This document shows positions 8,564 through 17,722 of a stretch of 49,506 nucleotides of DNA, one piece after another (position 1 is the first letter of the stretch; each line of letters opens with the position of its first letter). A model generated the notes under the pieces. That model had not been told where the DNA came from, did not search any database, and saw only the letters and a program-made list of their open reading frames with translations. Position numbers and translations under genes: made by a program. The DNA comes from Deltaproteobacteria bacterium SG8_13 (GTDB lineage: Bacteria > Desulfobacterota > Desulfobacteria > Desulfobacterales > SG8-13), in assembly GCA_001303025.1 (NCBI GenBank), contig LJNK01000018.1, positions 1 to 49,506 of the forward strand, given 5' to 3'.

Positions 8564-9502
8564 TTAAAAGGATATCTCTCCCCTGGCTTTGTGTTCAAGC
8601 GGCAGGAGGCTGTGGTAGACAAAACGGTTTACCGGAGTCGGAACACCGGCCTTTTCCCCCAACCGCACGACAGCGCCGCATTGTTCGTGCAATTCCGAAG
8701 GCCGCCCGTCCATGACATCTCTTTGCATGGAAGCAGTGCCCTCCGGTGGAAACCGATCGAGAAAATCGACAGTTGCATCCACGGCCGTCTCTTCAAGTTC
8801 CACGCCGTTGGCCCGGGCAACATCGTAAACCTCCCGAATCGACTGTAGAAGCAGTTCACGGGTTTCCGGCAGTTTCCGGCACACACCGATCGGCGAGCGG
8901 GTAAGGGCGCCGATACCGCTCCAGGGAGCGATCAACATGAACTTTTTCCACAAATCGGCAAGGATGTGCTCGGACACTTCCACGGTGACACCCTGGGCAT
9001 CGGCCAATTCCCGTTCCACGTTTTTCGTCCGCCGACTCAGGCGACCATCCGGCTCCCCGAATGCCAGGTAGGGATCGGCGCCTGCATGACGAATGCGTCC
9101 CGGGGCTTCGATCATGCTGATCAACCGGCACAGACCGGGAAGAACGTGTTCGGCCCCCAGTGCCCGGGACAAAGTCGTGTGTGCTTCCACCCCGTTTTGA
9201 AGCGGAATGACCACGGTCTGCGGGCCGACCAGCAAACGAATCGCAGCGGAAGCTTCCGCCACCTGCCAGGATTTTACGCAGCAAAAAACCACATCGACGG
9301 TACCGATCTCTTCGGGGCGGCTGGTTGCTTTCACCGGGTCCACGGTGAAATCACCGTTGATGCTCTGCACCTGCAGGCCGCTGGTCGACATGGCTTCCAG
9401 ATGACGTCCGCGCGCGACGAATGTGACGTCTTTTCCCGCCTGTGCCAGCCGGCCCCCGAAATATCCCCCCACGGCCCCTGATCCGAATACGGCAATTTTC
9501 AT
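8564..9502 (-). CDS. Ketopantoate reductase family (ApbA/PanE-like) dehydrogenase
   Basis: A 312-aa NADP-dependent dehydrogenase. The N-terminal Rossmann motif is G-S-G-A-V-G-G-Y-F-G (residues 7-16). The VARGRH segment fits 2'-phosphate recognition. The central FCCVKSWQ and IPLQNGVE motifs include the catalytic-lysine and Asn regions of the family. The C-terminal domain contains a WKKFMLIAPWSGIGALTR helix and ends in PTPVNRFVYHSLLP. If it acts as PanE it would reduce 2-dehydropantoate to pantoate in coenzyme A synthesis. Many family members have other 2-oxo substrates and no pan genes are adjacent, so panE is not assigned. Confidence 0.88.
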   Translation of the reverse strand: MKIAVFGSGAVGGYFGGRLAQAGKDVTFVARGRHLEAMSTSGLQVQSINGDFTVDPVKATSRPEEIGTVDVVFCCVKSWQVAEASAAIRLLVGPQTVVIPLQNGVEAHTTLSRALGAEHVLPGLCRLISMIEAPGRIRHAGADPYLAFGEPDGRLSRRTKNVERELADAQGVTVEVSEHILADLWKKFMLIAPWSGIGALTRSPIGVCRKLPETRELLLQSIREVYDVARANGVELEETAVDATVDFLDRFPPEGTASMQRDVMDGRPSELHEQCGAVVRLGEKAGVPTPVNRFVYHSLLPLEHKARGEISF

Positions 9503-9928
9503 TCGATTTCTCCCTCGGTTGATCGCACGGATTGACCGGGCCCACTAGCAGCGCCGGGCCGGTTGGTTTATACGAACGCCTCGGACTCCCGGCAACTTGA
9601 AACAGGCAGCACTTTGCTGAATCCCGCGGCCGTCCTATTGATCGTAATGCGGTAAAATCGGAAGTCAACAGCCGGGCGGACCGCATGCCGGTCGCCGGCA
9701 ACTTGACGTCGACCGTGCAAAGATCGGTTATTCCGAGTTGAAGGCAAGCGGGTACCAGGCGTTTATCAGGGACAGCCCGGGTTTTGCCGATCTGTACCCG
9801 GGGTTGGCTGATGTTTCCTCAGGCGGGATGCCGTGTACAAATCGTAAGTGTCAATCGGCGCCGGCACCACTCGAATCGGGAGAAACAGCGGCGTTTGCCG
9901 GACCCCGAAACGATTTCCGGTTCCGAAA
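9503..9928. other. 426-nt intergenic stretch
   Basis: It separates the ketopantoate-reductase-like gene from the histidine-kinase stop. Codon use in all frames looks irregular and frames are short. A plus-strand fragment near 9735-9830 reads faintly like the edge of a SPOR domain but breaks down at once. I see no convincing gene, RNA or terminator. Confidence 0.5.
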
Positions 9929-11947
9929 TCACGGGGAGGGGGATTCGCTTGGGACACAACTTGTTGCTTCTGACGGAGCGCCCTTTTCCCCCAGAATGCT
10001 GCGGATCTTCTGTGACAGCTCATCCATGTAAAACGGCTTCTGGATAAAACCGTTGCACCCCCGCGACAGGATCTCGTTTGCCTGGCCGTTGATGCTGTAA
10101 CCGCTGCAGAGCAGCACCTTGACCGCCGGGTCGAGTTGTTTCAGACGCTTGTAGGTCTCGCCGCCGCTCATACCGGGCATTACCATGTCGAGGATAACCA
10201 GATCGACGTTTTCTTTGCAGCGGCCGTACAGATCGATGGCTTCCTGCCCACCGTTGGCGGTGATGGCCTTATATCCCAGCTTTTCGATGACCTGTTGCCC
10301 GACATCGATTACCAGCTGCTCGTCGTCGACCAGCAAAATGGTCCCCTCGCCCACCTCGATGCGCTGCGATTTGCGACTCACTTCCACTGCCGGCTCCTGG
10401 GATGCCGGCAGATAAATGTCGAATGTGGCCCCCCGGCCCACAGCGCTGCTGGCCTTGATAATCCCCCCGTGGTTGCGGATGATGCCGTATGCCGATGCCA
10501 GGCCGAGGCCGGTGCCCCTTCCCACCTGCTTGGTTGTGAAAAACGGATCGAAAATCCGCTTGCGCACCCCTTCATCCATTCCACAACCGGTGTCCCGTAT
10601 GGTAACCTTGACGTATCGACCGGGTTTCACGCCGTAAGGCTCGACAAACGAGCGTTTCAGTGTGACGTTTTCAGTCTGCAGGTAAAGGTGGCCACCTTCC
10701 GGCATGGCCTGCCAGGCATTGACGTACAGGTTGAGCATTACCTGCTCGAATTGGGCGCGGTCCACCTCAACCGGCCAGACGTCATGCGGGTGGGTCTGAT
10801 TGACGAGTATCTCTTTCTTGGTGCGTGCGAACATCTTGGCGCTGTGCTTGACAATCGTGCTGATGTCGGTCGATTTGACTTCGTACTTGCCGCCCCTGGC
10901 GAATCCGAGAATCTGGCGGGTCAGGTCGGTTGCGCGCCGGACGTACTCTTCGATGCTTTTTAGATGGTGCACGTGGGGATGTGAAGCATCGGTGCCCATC
11001 ATCATGAGGGTGTTGCAGCCCTGGATGCCCAACAGAATGTTGTTGAAATCGTGTGCGATGCCGCCGGCCAGCGTTCCGATGGCTTCCAGCTTGTGCGCCT
11101 GCTGCAGGCTCGCTTCCATTTTTTTCTGCTCGGTGATGTCCCGCACAAAATTCAAAGTGGCCAGTCGCCCTTCCCAATGGATTTTGATGGCGGTGAGATC
11201 GACGACATACTCCCTGCCGTGCCGGTTGATCACCCGGAAGGAGTAGGAAGGGGGCAGGTTCTCTTCACCGGACAGTCTCCGGCGGTGCATGTCGATCACC
11301 TGCTTCCTGTCGTCGGGGTGGACGAATTGGACGAAGGGGATGTTCTGCAGCTCATTTTCCTTGTAGCCGAGGTACTCCAGGGTCTTGGGGTTCGGGAATT
11401 TGATGGTTTCGTCCTGCGCTATGAATATGGCATCGGTGGCGTTTTCGACCAGCTTGCGGTATTTTTCTTCGGATTCGATCAGGGCCAGCTCAGCCATTTT
11501 ACGGTCCGTGATCACTTCCGTGAACATGATCAGCCCGCCAATCTCTCCGGTTCCTTTTCTCCAGGGGTACACCTTGCGCCTGACCCAGTCCACCGATCCG
11601 TCGGCACGTGTGAAAGACTCTTCTTCATTATCGATGATCTCTCCGGCAAAACAGCGCTGGTGTTGTTTTTTCCACTTGTCGGGTATGGTCTGGAATATGT
11701 CGTAATGGCATTTGCCGATCAGGTTTTTTTCCTGCAGATGGTAGTCTTTGATCCATCGGCTGCTATGCGCCAGGTACCGCATCTGCAGATCGCAGACGGC
11801 CACGGCAGCCGGAGTGTTTTCGATAAAAATGAGAAGCTGCTTTTCGCTTTCACGCAGCGCGTCCTCGGCCATGCTGCGTTTTTCGGCCTCTTCTTCCAGT
11901 GCCCTAACGCGCTGCTCGAGTTCCTCGTAAGTCGGCTTCGCTCCCAT
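9929..11947 (-). CDS. PAS-domain hybrid sensor histidine kinase
   Basis: A 672-aa cytosolic hybrid kinase without membrane helices. Residues 1-30 are a coiled coil (YEELEQRVRALEEEAEKR). Two PAS domains follow at about 30-155 and 165-285, the first with a TRADGSVDWVRRKVYPW PAC motif. The HisKA H-box LAGGIAHDFNNIL has the phospho-acceptor His299. The HATPase_c domain has DTGCGMDE and GTGLGLASAYG boxes. The C-terminal receiver domain contains the phospho-acceptor Asp587 in LVILDMVMPG. ATG 11947 begins the usual family start (MGAKPTYEELEQRV); a longer frame exists upstream but is not family-like. No partner regulator is adjacent. The signal is unknown; PAS domains could sense redox or small ligands. 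Confidence 0.93.
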   Translation of the reverse strand: MGAKPTYEELEQRVRALEEEAEKRSMAEDALRESEKQLLIFIENTPAAVAVCDLQMRYLAHSSRWIKDYHLQEKNLIGKCHYDIFQTIPDKWKKQHQRCFAGEIIDNEEESFTRADGSVDWVRRKVYPWRKGTGEIGGLIMFTEVITDRKMAELALIESEEKYRKLVENATDAIFIAQDETIKFPNPKTLEYLGYKENELQNIPFVQFVHPDDRKQVIDMHRRRLSGEENLPPSYSFRVINRHGREYVVDLTAIKIHWEGRLATLNFVRDITEQKKMEASLQQAHKLEAIGTLAGGIAHDFNNILLGIQGCNTLMMMGTDASHPHVHHLKSIEEYVRRATDLTRQILGFARGGKYEVKSTDISTIVKHSAKMFARTKKEILVNQTHPHDVWPVEVDRAQFEQVMLNLYVNAWQAMPEGGHLYLQTENVTLKRSFVEPYGVKPGRYVKVTIRDTGCGMDEGVRKRIFDPFFTTKQVGRGTGLGLASAYGIIRNHGGIIKASSAVGRGATFDIYLPASQEPAVEVSRKSQRIEVGEGTILLVDDEQLVIDVGQQVIEKLGYKAITANGGQEAIDLYGRCKENVDLVILDMVMPGMSGGETYKRLKQLDPAVKVLLCSGYSINGQANEILSRGCNGFIQKPFYMDELSQKIRSILGEKGAPSEATSCVPSESPSP

Positions 11948-12064
11948 ATTCCCGATCCAGCAATGCGTAAAGAAGAAACATCGCGTTTCAGACATGCAGC
12001 GATCGCCGGACGCCCGCAGAGACTTCACGTCCGGTTCATTGGATTGCTTCTTGTTTCGTTCGGT

Positions 12065-12106
12065 ATAAAAAAAGGCGGACCGGACATCTCGACAAGTGGT
12101 TCGCCT
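12065..12106 (-). terminator. Rho-independent terminator after the TRAP/peptidase operon
   Basis: On the minus strand a 9-bp stem (12098-12106 with 12073-12081, one G-U pair) has a 16-nt loop and is followed by a run of seven T. It lies 107 nt past the stop of the peptidase-MA gene and before the histidine kinase, so it separates the two transcripts. Confidence 0.8.
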
Positions 12107-12212
12107 CCTCATAATCGCTTATATATTATGCCACAATTTCGCTTCGCCTGCAAACAAGACCGCATGCAACCTGGCGGTGCTGCAGATCGTTGTCGACCAT
12201 CGGCGCGGCAGA

Positions 12213-13106
12213 TCATTCCTCCTCTTCATCCCGGTAGGCACGTTTTTTCAATACAAAGCGGACAAAACCGATCACTGTCAGCAGTGCTGCCGCCAGAAAA
12301 AGGAATTCGTAAAGGTGAACGGCCAGATAGCTGTACCAGGTGTACCGGCTTTGCAGTTGTTCGATCCATTTCTGCTCCAAGATGTGCAGTTCCATATTCA
12401 GGGTCGCTTCAAACGCTTCCCGCAGGTCTGTGCCGTCTTTCAGGCGATTCAGGAGCTGTATGATTTTCTGCTCTCCGTAGCCTGCCGCTATATGGGCCGC
12501 AAAACTGCGGCTCTCCTCGTAGGCCAGGAGCAGGTCCATCCGACTGCGAGGGAATTCATCGTCCAGCTGATCCAGTGGGATGAATTCCCCGCTGAGCAGG
12601 GCTTCCTCCAGCAACGACGGGTGTGGCGCTGTCAGCAGCTCCGCCAGGCCGCCACTGAACCATTGGGCCACCCCTTCGTCCAACCAGCGCGGCAGCAGGT
12701 CGCCCCGAATGTGCCGGTGCAGCAGCAGGTGGATCATTTCGTGCTTCAATACCGATTCCAGCCGGTGAGGCCTGATGTGCAGCCGGGAGCAGTCGATCAC
12801 GATGACGTTGTCGCCGGGCCGGGCATAGGCGACGATGGACGGATTTTCCGCCCAGTTTTGAAACCGCTGCCGGTCGCCGATCAGAAACACCGTCGGTCGA
12901 AAGGTCGTTTCCCAGCCGAAGACCTGCTGCAGTTCGTCATTGATCCGCGGATAGACTTCTGCCACTTCCCTGGCAACTGCCTGCAGCTGAGGTTCAAACC
13001 GTATGGCCAGACCGGATTGCTGAATAAGGTATAACTGCTGGTCAGCTGCAGAAACCGTCGTTGTCAGCAGCAATAGAAAAACGCATATCGTTGAGGCTGG
13101 CTTCAT
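12213..13106 (-). CDS. Peptidase-MA-like gluzincin metalloprotease, membrane-anchored
   Basis: A 297-aa protein with a signal peptide (residues 1-20, ending VSA-A). The extracytoplasmic domain carries the zinc motif His122-Glu-Met-Ile-His126 and a downstream LDEG with Glu144 as probable third ligand. This is the gluzincin pattern of peptidase MA-like proteins. One membrane helix at about 262-285 is followed by a basic/acidic cytosolic tail (KKRAYRDEEEE). ATG 13106 gives the signal peptide directly, so it is preferred over the earlier in-frame codon. It is the last gene of the TRAP/bactofilin run and is followed by the terminator at 12065-12106. A role in periplasmic or wall-associated processing is inference. 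Confidence 0.85.
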   Translation of the reverse strand: MKPASTICVFLLLLTTTVSAADQQLYLIQQSGLAIRFEPQLQAVAREVAEVYPRINDELQQVFGWETTFRPTVFLIGDRQRFQNWAENPSIVAYARPGDNVIVIDCSRLHIRPHRLESVLKHEMIHLLLHRHIRGDLLPRWLDEGVAQWFSGGLAELLTAPHPSLLEEALLSGEFIPLDQLDDEFPRSRMDLLLAYEESRSFAAHIAAGYGEQKIIQLLNRLKDGTDLREAFEATLNMELHILEQKWIEQLQSRYTWYSYLAVHLYEFLFLAAALLTVIGFVRFVLKKRAYRDEEEE

Positions 13107-13175
13107 TCTTGAGACGCACGCGCGTATCGTCGCGCGCAAGACGGAGAAAAGGTTGCCGAACCCGGCAGAAGCCTG

Positions 13176-14480
13176 TCATTTGCCAAGCAACCACAGACTC
13201 AGATCCGGCAGATACGTAATCACTGCCAGGGCCACAAGCAGGAGAACCAGATAGGGAATCGACGCGCGGTAGAGACGGGTTACCGGTTGTTTGAAGGTCA
13301 GGCTCGCAATAAAGAGATTGATTCCAACCGGCGGCGTCGAGTAGCCGATTTCCAGGTTCACCAGAAAGATCACCGCAAGGTGGATCGGGTCTACGCCGTA
13401 CTGCATGGCAATGGGGACGATGATCGGGACGATGATCACGATGGCCGAAAATATGTCCATGATGCACCCGACGGCCAGCAGAAAGAGATTCAATCCGGCC
13501 AGAAAAACATATTTATTGGCCGTGAGCGTGATCAACTGATTCAAAATTCGATTGGGGATCTGCTCGTCCACCAGGTAGCCCGTAAAGCCCAAAGCAAATC
13601 CCAAAATGATGATGATGGCCCCGGAAAGAACCGCACTCTCGACCATCACCTCCGGCAGGTGTCGGAAAAATTTGACTTCTTTCAGAACAAAGCACTCAAC
13701 CACAACCACGTAGACCAGAATCACGGCCGACACTTCCGCTATGGTCACAAATCCGCCGTATACCCCGACAACGAGCAAAACCAGTATCGGCAAGTCCCAG
13801 AGACTCTCCCGTAATCGTTTTTTCACTTCCGCCCAGGAGACAAGCCTTTCGGCGTCGCTATCGGGTGCAGACGACCGCCCCGTAACGCTTCGGTGGATGG
13901 TTGCATACAGCGACAGCAGCAGCACCAGCATGACTCCGGGGATCAAGGCGGCAGTAAATATGTCGGAGATGGGGATCTGTGCGATGACCCCGTAGAGAAT
14001 CACCGCCAGGCTCGGGGGAAACAGCAGGCCCAGGCTGCCCGATGTGGTCAGCAGCCCCAGCGTGAAGCTGTCGTGATATGCCCGCTGCCGCAGGACCGGA
14101 TAGAGGATAGCTCCCATGGCAACAATGGTCACGCCGCTGGCACCGGTCAGGGCGGTGAAAAAGGCGCAGGAGCCCAGGGCTGCAATGGCCACTCCGCCCG
14201 GAAGTCGGCCGGTCAGGGTCCGGATAAGATTCATGATCCGTTGCGGGGCAGCGGTCCGGGTCAGCAAGCAACCGATGAAAGTGAACAGGGGCAGCGCCAC
14301 CAGCACCGGTGTGGAGGCGAGTCGATTCATCTCGATAAAGACCACCTGCAAAGACAACCAATCCCGGCCGGCAGCGTACAGGCAGACAGAGGAAATCCCC
14401 GCAATTACCGTAAACAGCGGCATTTCCATCAGGGCAGCCATCAGCACCGGAATCAGCAGCAACGGTGTCCAATTCATCAT
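13176..14480 (-). CDS. TRAP transporter large permease (DctM family)
   Basis: A 434-aa protein with about 12 predicted membrane helices, the usual size and pattern of the TRAP M subunit, which forms the ion-coupled transport channel. Family segments include FFTALTGASGVTIVAMGAILYPVL, the GLLFPPSLAVILYG motif and a late GCIMDIFSAIVIIVPI motif. ATG 14480 overlaps the stop of the small permease as ATGA and has an AGGAG site. The open frame continues upstream into the Q gene but that part is antiparallel in quality and not used. Substrate is unknown; TatT-linked systems have been proposed to carry hydrophobic ligands. Confidence 0.96.
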   Translation of the reverse strand: MMNWTPLLLIPVLMAALMEMPLFTVIAGISSVCLYAAGRDWLSLQVVFIEMNRLASTPVLVALPLFTFIGCLLTRTAAPQRIMNLIRTLTGRLPGGVAIAALGSCAFFTALTGASGVTIVAMGAILYPVLRQRAYHDSFTLGLLTTSGSLGLLFPPSLAVILYGVIAQIPISDIFTAALIPGVMLVLLLSLYATIHRSVTGRSSAPDSDAERLVSWAEVKKRLRESLWDLPILVLLVVGVYGGFVTIAEVSAVILVYVVVVECFVLKEVKFFRHLPEVMVESAVLSGAIIIILGFALGFTGYLVDEQIPNRILNQLITLTANKYVFLAGLNLFLLAVGCIMDIFSAIVIIVPIIVPIAMQYGVDPIHLAVIFLVNLEIGYSTPPVGINLFIASLTFKQPVTRLYRASIPYLVLLLVALAVITYLPDLSLWLLGK

Positions 14481-14953
14481 GTGCTTTCTCTCCTGCCGCC
14501 GGACCGGGACAAGTTGACCATTTGCAGTGCATAGCGAAAAGATGCCAGTGCGAAGAACAGCGGGAACACGACAGAGATCCACCCGACGAGTCCGAATATC
14601 CGGATCTCGTTGGCGACAAATTCGATGGAAGCGACCAACAGGATGCTCATAACCGACAGTCCGATCAGCCCGCTGAAGACGCGGGCGAACCCGCGGACCC
14701 GCCGTCCCAGGTAACGCAGGACAATATCGAGCTTGATGTGCCGGTTTTGCTTCAGTGCCAGTGTAGAGCCGATCAGGGCCAGCCACAGAACGATGCCGGG
14801 TGCAGCCTCCAGGACCAGCTGAATGGAATAGTTAAACAGATTGCGGGTGATGATGTTCAAAGAAATGAGTAAAATGAGGCAGCTGAAGAGAAAAACGAGC
14901 AACGCCTTTTCTGCGAACTCCAGTTTACCGTCGAGTTTGGTCAACCAATGCAT
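14477..14953 (-). CDS. TRAP transporter small permease (DctQ family)
   Basis: A 158-aa protein with four membrane helices, as expected for the Q subunit. The helix-2/3 region contains EAAPGIVLWLALIGSTLALKQNRHIKLD, the DctQ signature (A-x6-R-H-I-x-x-D). It begins at ATG 14953; an upstream extension is possible but adds an untypical stretch. It overlaps the M-subunit start by 4 nt. It works as a membrane partner of the M subunit and docks the binding protein. Confidence 0.93.
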   Translation of the reverse strand: MHWLTKLDGKLEFAEKALLVFLFSCLILLISLNIITRNLFNYSIQLVLEAAPGIVLWLALIGSTLALKQNRHIKLDIVLRYLGRRVRGFARVFSGLIGLSVMSILLVASIEFVANEIRIFGLVGWISVVFPLFFALASFRYALQMVNLSRSGGRREST

Positions 14954-15106
14954 AGGAATAATTTTTGCCGGATTGCGGTTTCCGGCCAGCGGCGCGCTTA
15001 CCCGAGCAAGAACCGGTCCCAAAGGCAGCGGATCGGGGTCCGGATTACAGCGAAAGCCCGTCGAATCGGTGACTGCCGACAGTGCGACAAATTTATAAAC
15101 ACGGCT

Positions 15107-16144
15107 CTACTGCTGCCGGTATTCCCAGAGGATTTCCTGCACCTGCTCGAACAGCTTGCGGGAGTATAGCTTATCCACGTTTTCCGCATGCACTTCCCGG
15201 GCGCTTTTTTCAAACAGCTGCACCTGATCGCCGCCGGGTTTCTCGAATTCGATCCCCGATGCTTTCAGTACCTCCAGGGCTTCCTCGTTCTCCTTGCGGG
15301 AGAGACGGATCAGCTCATCGCAAAAACGGCGCGACTGCTCGTGCAGTACCTTTTGATGATCTTCAGAAAGTCTGTCAAAGGTGTTTTTGCGGATCAGAAA
15401 AGCCCCGGTCGAGTTGACGATGGGAAAATCGAGCATGTAGCGAATTTTTGCATACCATTGAAAGGCGACGGCAGCCAGCGGCGGCGAGTAAAAGGAGTTG
15501 ATCATTCCGGTCTCCAGACCGGTGTTGACGTCCGCAAGGTGCAGCGGAGTTGCTTTGATCCCGAAGGCCTCCAGGGTCGCCTTGGCCACCGGATCGCCTT
15601 TCCATGCCCACATCTTGAGCGGATCGAGGCCGCCGGAGCCGGTCATCGACGGCCGGGCAAAAAAGTAAACAAAACCGGCCTCGGCAAAACCGAGCAGGAC
15701 AAACCCCTTTTCCGCGAATCCGGCGACGAACCGATCGAAGAGTTTGTCCTTGACCCGGTCGATTTCAGCGTAGCTGCGAAACATCAACGGTGCCTCCAGC
15801 ACGCGCATCTCCGGCAGAATGACCCCCAGGCCCACACCGGAAAAACCGGCGGCCTGGATCCGGTTGACCTGCATCTTGCGCAGCACATCCAGCTCGTCAC
15901 CGCTGACCCCTCCCGCGTACACCCGAAAAACGACTTCTCCGCCGGTCTGATGCTCCACTTCTTTTGCCAGTTTGTGAAGCGCATTGGTCCAGGTGCTCCC
16001 CTCGGGGGTGATCAGGGCGACCTTAATCTCTGTTGCCGCCAGGGCCGCACCCGACAAACCCGAAATCATCAGAAAAGAACTCAAAACGGCCACTGCCAGT
16101 TTCCGGAAGGCGACGCCGCCGTCTGCTTTCGATGCCCTTGTCAT
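15107..16144 (-). CDS. TRAP transporter solute-binding protein (DctP family)
   Basis: A 345-aa periplasmic binding protein. A signal peptide covers residues 1-36 (ending ALA-A). The mature part starts TEIKVALITPEGSTW and has the DctP layout with a GGVSGDELDVLRKMQVNRIQAAG segment and a W-x-W-x-x-D-P-V-A-K-A ligand-lobe region. The usual DctP ligand arginine is not obvious (the R in FFARPS is a candidate). It abuts the TatT gene directly: the TatT stop is immediately before this start codon. The separate P, Q and M genes with a TatT partner make it a TatPT-type TRAP system. Confidence 0.94.
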   Translation of the reverse strand: MTRASKADGGVAFRKLAVAVLSSFLMISGLSGAALAATEIKVALITPEGSTWTNALHKLAKEVEHQTGGEVVFRVYAGGVSGDELDVLRKMQVNRIQAAGFSGVGLGVILPEMRVLEAPLMFRSYAEIDRVKDKLFDRFVAGFAEKGFVLLGFAEAGFVYFFARPSMTGSGGLDPLKMWAWKGDPVAKATLEAFGIKATPLHLADVNTGLETGMINSFYSPPLAAVAFQWYAKIRYMLDFPIVNSTGAFLIRKNTFDRLSEDHQKVLHEQSRRFCDELIRLSRKENEEALEVLKASGIEFEKPGGDQVQLFEKSAREVHAENVDKLYSRKLFEQVQEILWEYRQQ

Positions 16145-17086
16145 TTAGCTCCCTTCAAACAGCCGATCCGCCATTGCTTGGTATACCAGGGCACGGTCCC
16201 TGGCGATCCGGTTGAACAATCGAAATTGCGGATCCGGATCCGGGTTTGTGGTTATGACCTCGAGCATCTGTTCGAACTGCCGGCGGTCCTGCTGCTGAAC
16301 CAGAACGTAGCGGGCATAATAGAGATCCGCCAGCAACAGCCCATCGCCGTGCATGTCTTTCAGGTGCCGGTAATGCTCGGCGGCACGTTCGAGATTGCCG
16401 CCCATCATGGGGGACCGGGAACCGTAGTAGGCCATCAGGACCAGGTGCGCACTGCCGTGATAAAAATCCGCTTGGAGGTCCAGCACCCGCAACATCGTTT
16501 TTTCAACCTGGTGGGCCCTGGCGATAGTGCTGACGGAATCGCGGCTGTGGTTGACCAGCCCGCCCAGATTGAATCCGTACCAGAAGATGGCAGGAAGATC
16601 CCGCACCTGCAGGGATTGAACGAACGGTGAGGATTCGGCCACCCGGTGGAGCCGTTCGGCTGCAAGCGGGTGCCTGATTTCCAGCGCACGCAGTGCATAG
16701 TCGAGGCCCTTTCCGTAGTATCGCACGGCCCTTGCTTTCAGAGAGGGTAACGTCTCTGCTGCCGCAGCAGGGCCTGCCGACTGCAAAGCCTCAATTCGAC
16801 CGTCGAGAAAGAGAAATGCGTAGCTGCCGTACGAACGCGCCAGCAGGATCAGAAGGCGCTCGTTTTGAGGGTCTGAAGCCAGCAGCGCTTCCATCAGCTT
16901 GATGTTCGCCGGCAGCGCCTGCTGCAACATGTCGAGATCGTCATCTGTCTCCATCGCAGCGGCCCCGGTTTCCATCAGACCGGTCATTTCGGCGACCATC
17001 AACTTCTGCGGGGAACAGCTCGAAAAAACCGATATCACCAGCATGGCGACAAGGACACCGCCGGCTGAAAAAATGCCTCTATTCAT
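16145..17086 (-). CDS. TatT-type TRAP-associated lipoprotein
   Basis: A 313-aa lipoprotein of the TRAP-associated TatT family (the Treponema Tp0956 type), a helical TPR-like protein that forms a ring and partners the binding protein. The start MNRGIFS gives a signal peptide with lipobox SVFSS-Cys24. The mature protein is almost entirely helical, with conserved ANIKLMEALLASDP, LARSYGSYAF and FWYGFNLGGLVN segments. It overlaps the bactofilin stop by 8 nt and ends against the DctP start. This coupling supports joint function in the periplasm or at the outer membrane. Confidence 0.88.
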   Translation of the reverse strand: MNRGIFSAGGVLVAMLVISVFSSCSPQKLMVAEMTGLMETGAAAMETDDDLDMLQQALPANIKLMEALLASDPQNERLLILLARSYGSYAFLFLDGRIEALQSAGPAAAAETLPSLKARAVRYYGKGLDYALRALEIRHPLAAERLHRVAESSPFVQSLQVRDLPAIFWYGFNLGGLVNHSRDSVSTIARAHQVEKTMLRVLDLQADFYHGSAHLVLMAYYGSRSPMMGGNLERAAEHYRHLKDMHGDGLLLADLYYARYVLVQQQDRRQFEQMLEVITTNPDPDPQFRLFNRIARDRALVYQAMADRLFEGS

Positions 17087-17474
17087 CGCTTTCACCGGTA
17101 TTGCCGGTACCACCTGCTGTATCCGCCGTCTTCCGGTGGTTTTTGATCATCTGCGACCGCCCCTCAAAGGACGAGCCGTCCTTGAAGTCGATGGACCGGG
17201 CGGTGATGTCACCGTTCATCTTACCGGTGGACTGTATCTCCAGATGCTCGCGGGCCGTGACGTTGCCAATCACGGTCCCCTTGATGATGATGTTGTTGCC
17301 TTCCACATCGGCCTCCACCACCGCACTGGAGCCGATGATAATGTCACCGTTTAACCGGATGCTGCCCTTGATGCAGCCTTGAATCAGAGCGTTCTCCGAA
17401 CCCTGAATGTCGCCTTCGATGCAGACGCCTCGGCTTACCAGTGACGTCGGAGTGGGCTGAGAATCCTTTTCCAT
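17079..17474 (-). CDS. Bactofilin family protein (first copy, downstream)
   Basis: A 131-aa bactofilin (DUF583). The central 85 residues form a right-handed beta-helix pattern with hydrophobic residues every six (for example IQGCIKGSIRLNGDIIIGSSAVVEADVEG). Short disordered ends flank it, the C-terminal one Gly/Thr-rich. Bactofilins polymerise into nucleotide-free filaments that position envelope machinery. It is 248 nt downstream of a second bactofilin gene and overlaps the TatT gene, so it may be expressed with the TRAP system. Confidence 0.92.
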   Translation of the reverse strand: MEKDSQPTPTSLVSRGVCIEGDIQGSENALIQGCIKGSIRLNGDIIIGSSAVVEADVEGNNIIIKGTVIGNVTAREHLEIQSTGKMNGDITARSIDFKDGSSFEGRSQMIKNHRKTADTAGGTGNTGESDE

Positions 17475-17722
17475 TCATTTCCTCCAGCAGAGGGCTTCCG
17501 CCCGGCCGTCGATATCACACGATATTCGTCGAATTGGTTGCATCCCGCCAGACGTGCCGCTGTTGGGCATTTTGGGGAATAGCGCCTGGTGAAAGCGCAG
17601 CGGATGCATCTTGAACCGTGTGACTTGATCCGTGACGGCAGGCTGATTTTTCAACAAGCAGCGAAGCAAGCGTAACGCTTCCCTGAAGGACCGGACCGCA
17701 CGGAAAGTTGGTATTGAAACCA

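Noticed and set aside
9735..9830. A SPOR-domain-like fragment (ELKASGYQAF...) in the gap before the histidine kinase
   Set aside because: Only about 25 residues match by eye, the frame then loses similarity and no start or stop context supports a gene.
15188..16630. A 480-codon plus-strand frame opposite the DctP and TatT genes
   Set aside because: It is the mirror of two real genes; composition and lack of motifs show no coding role.
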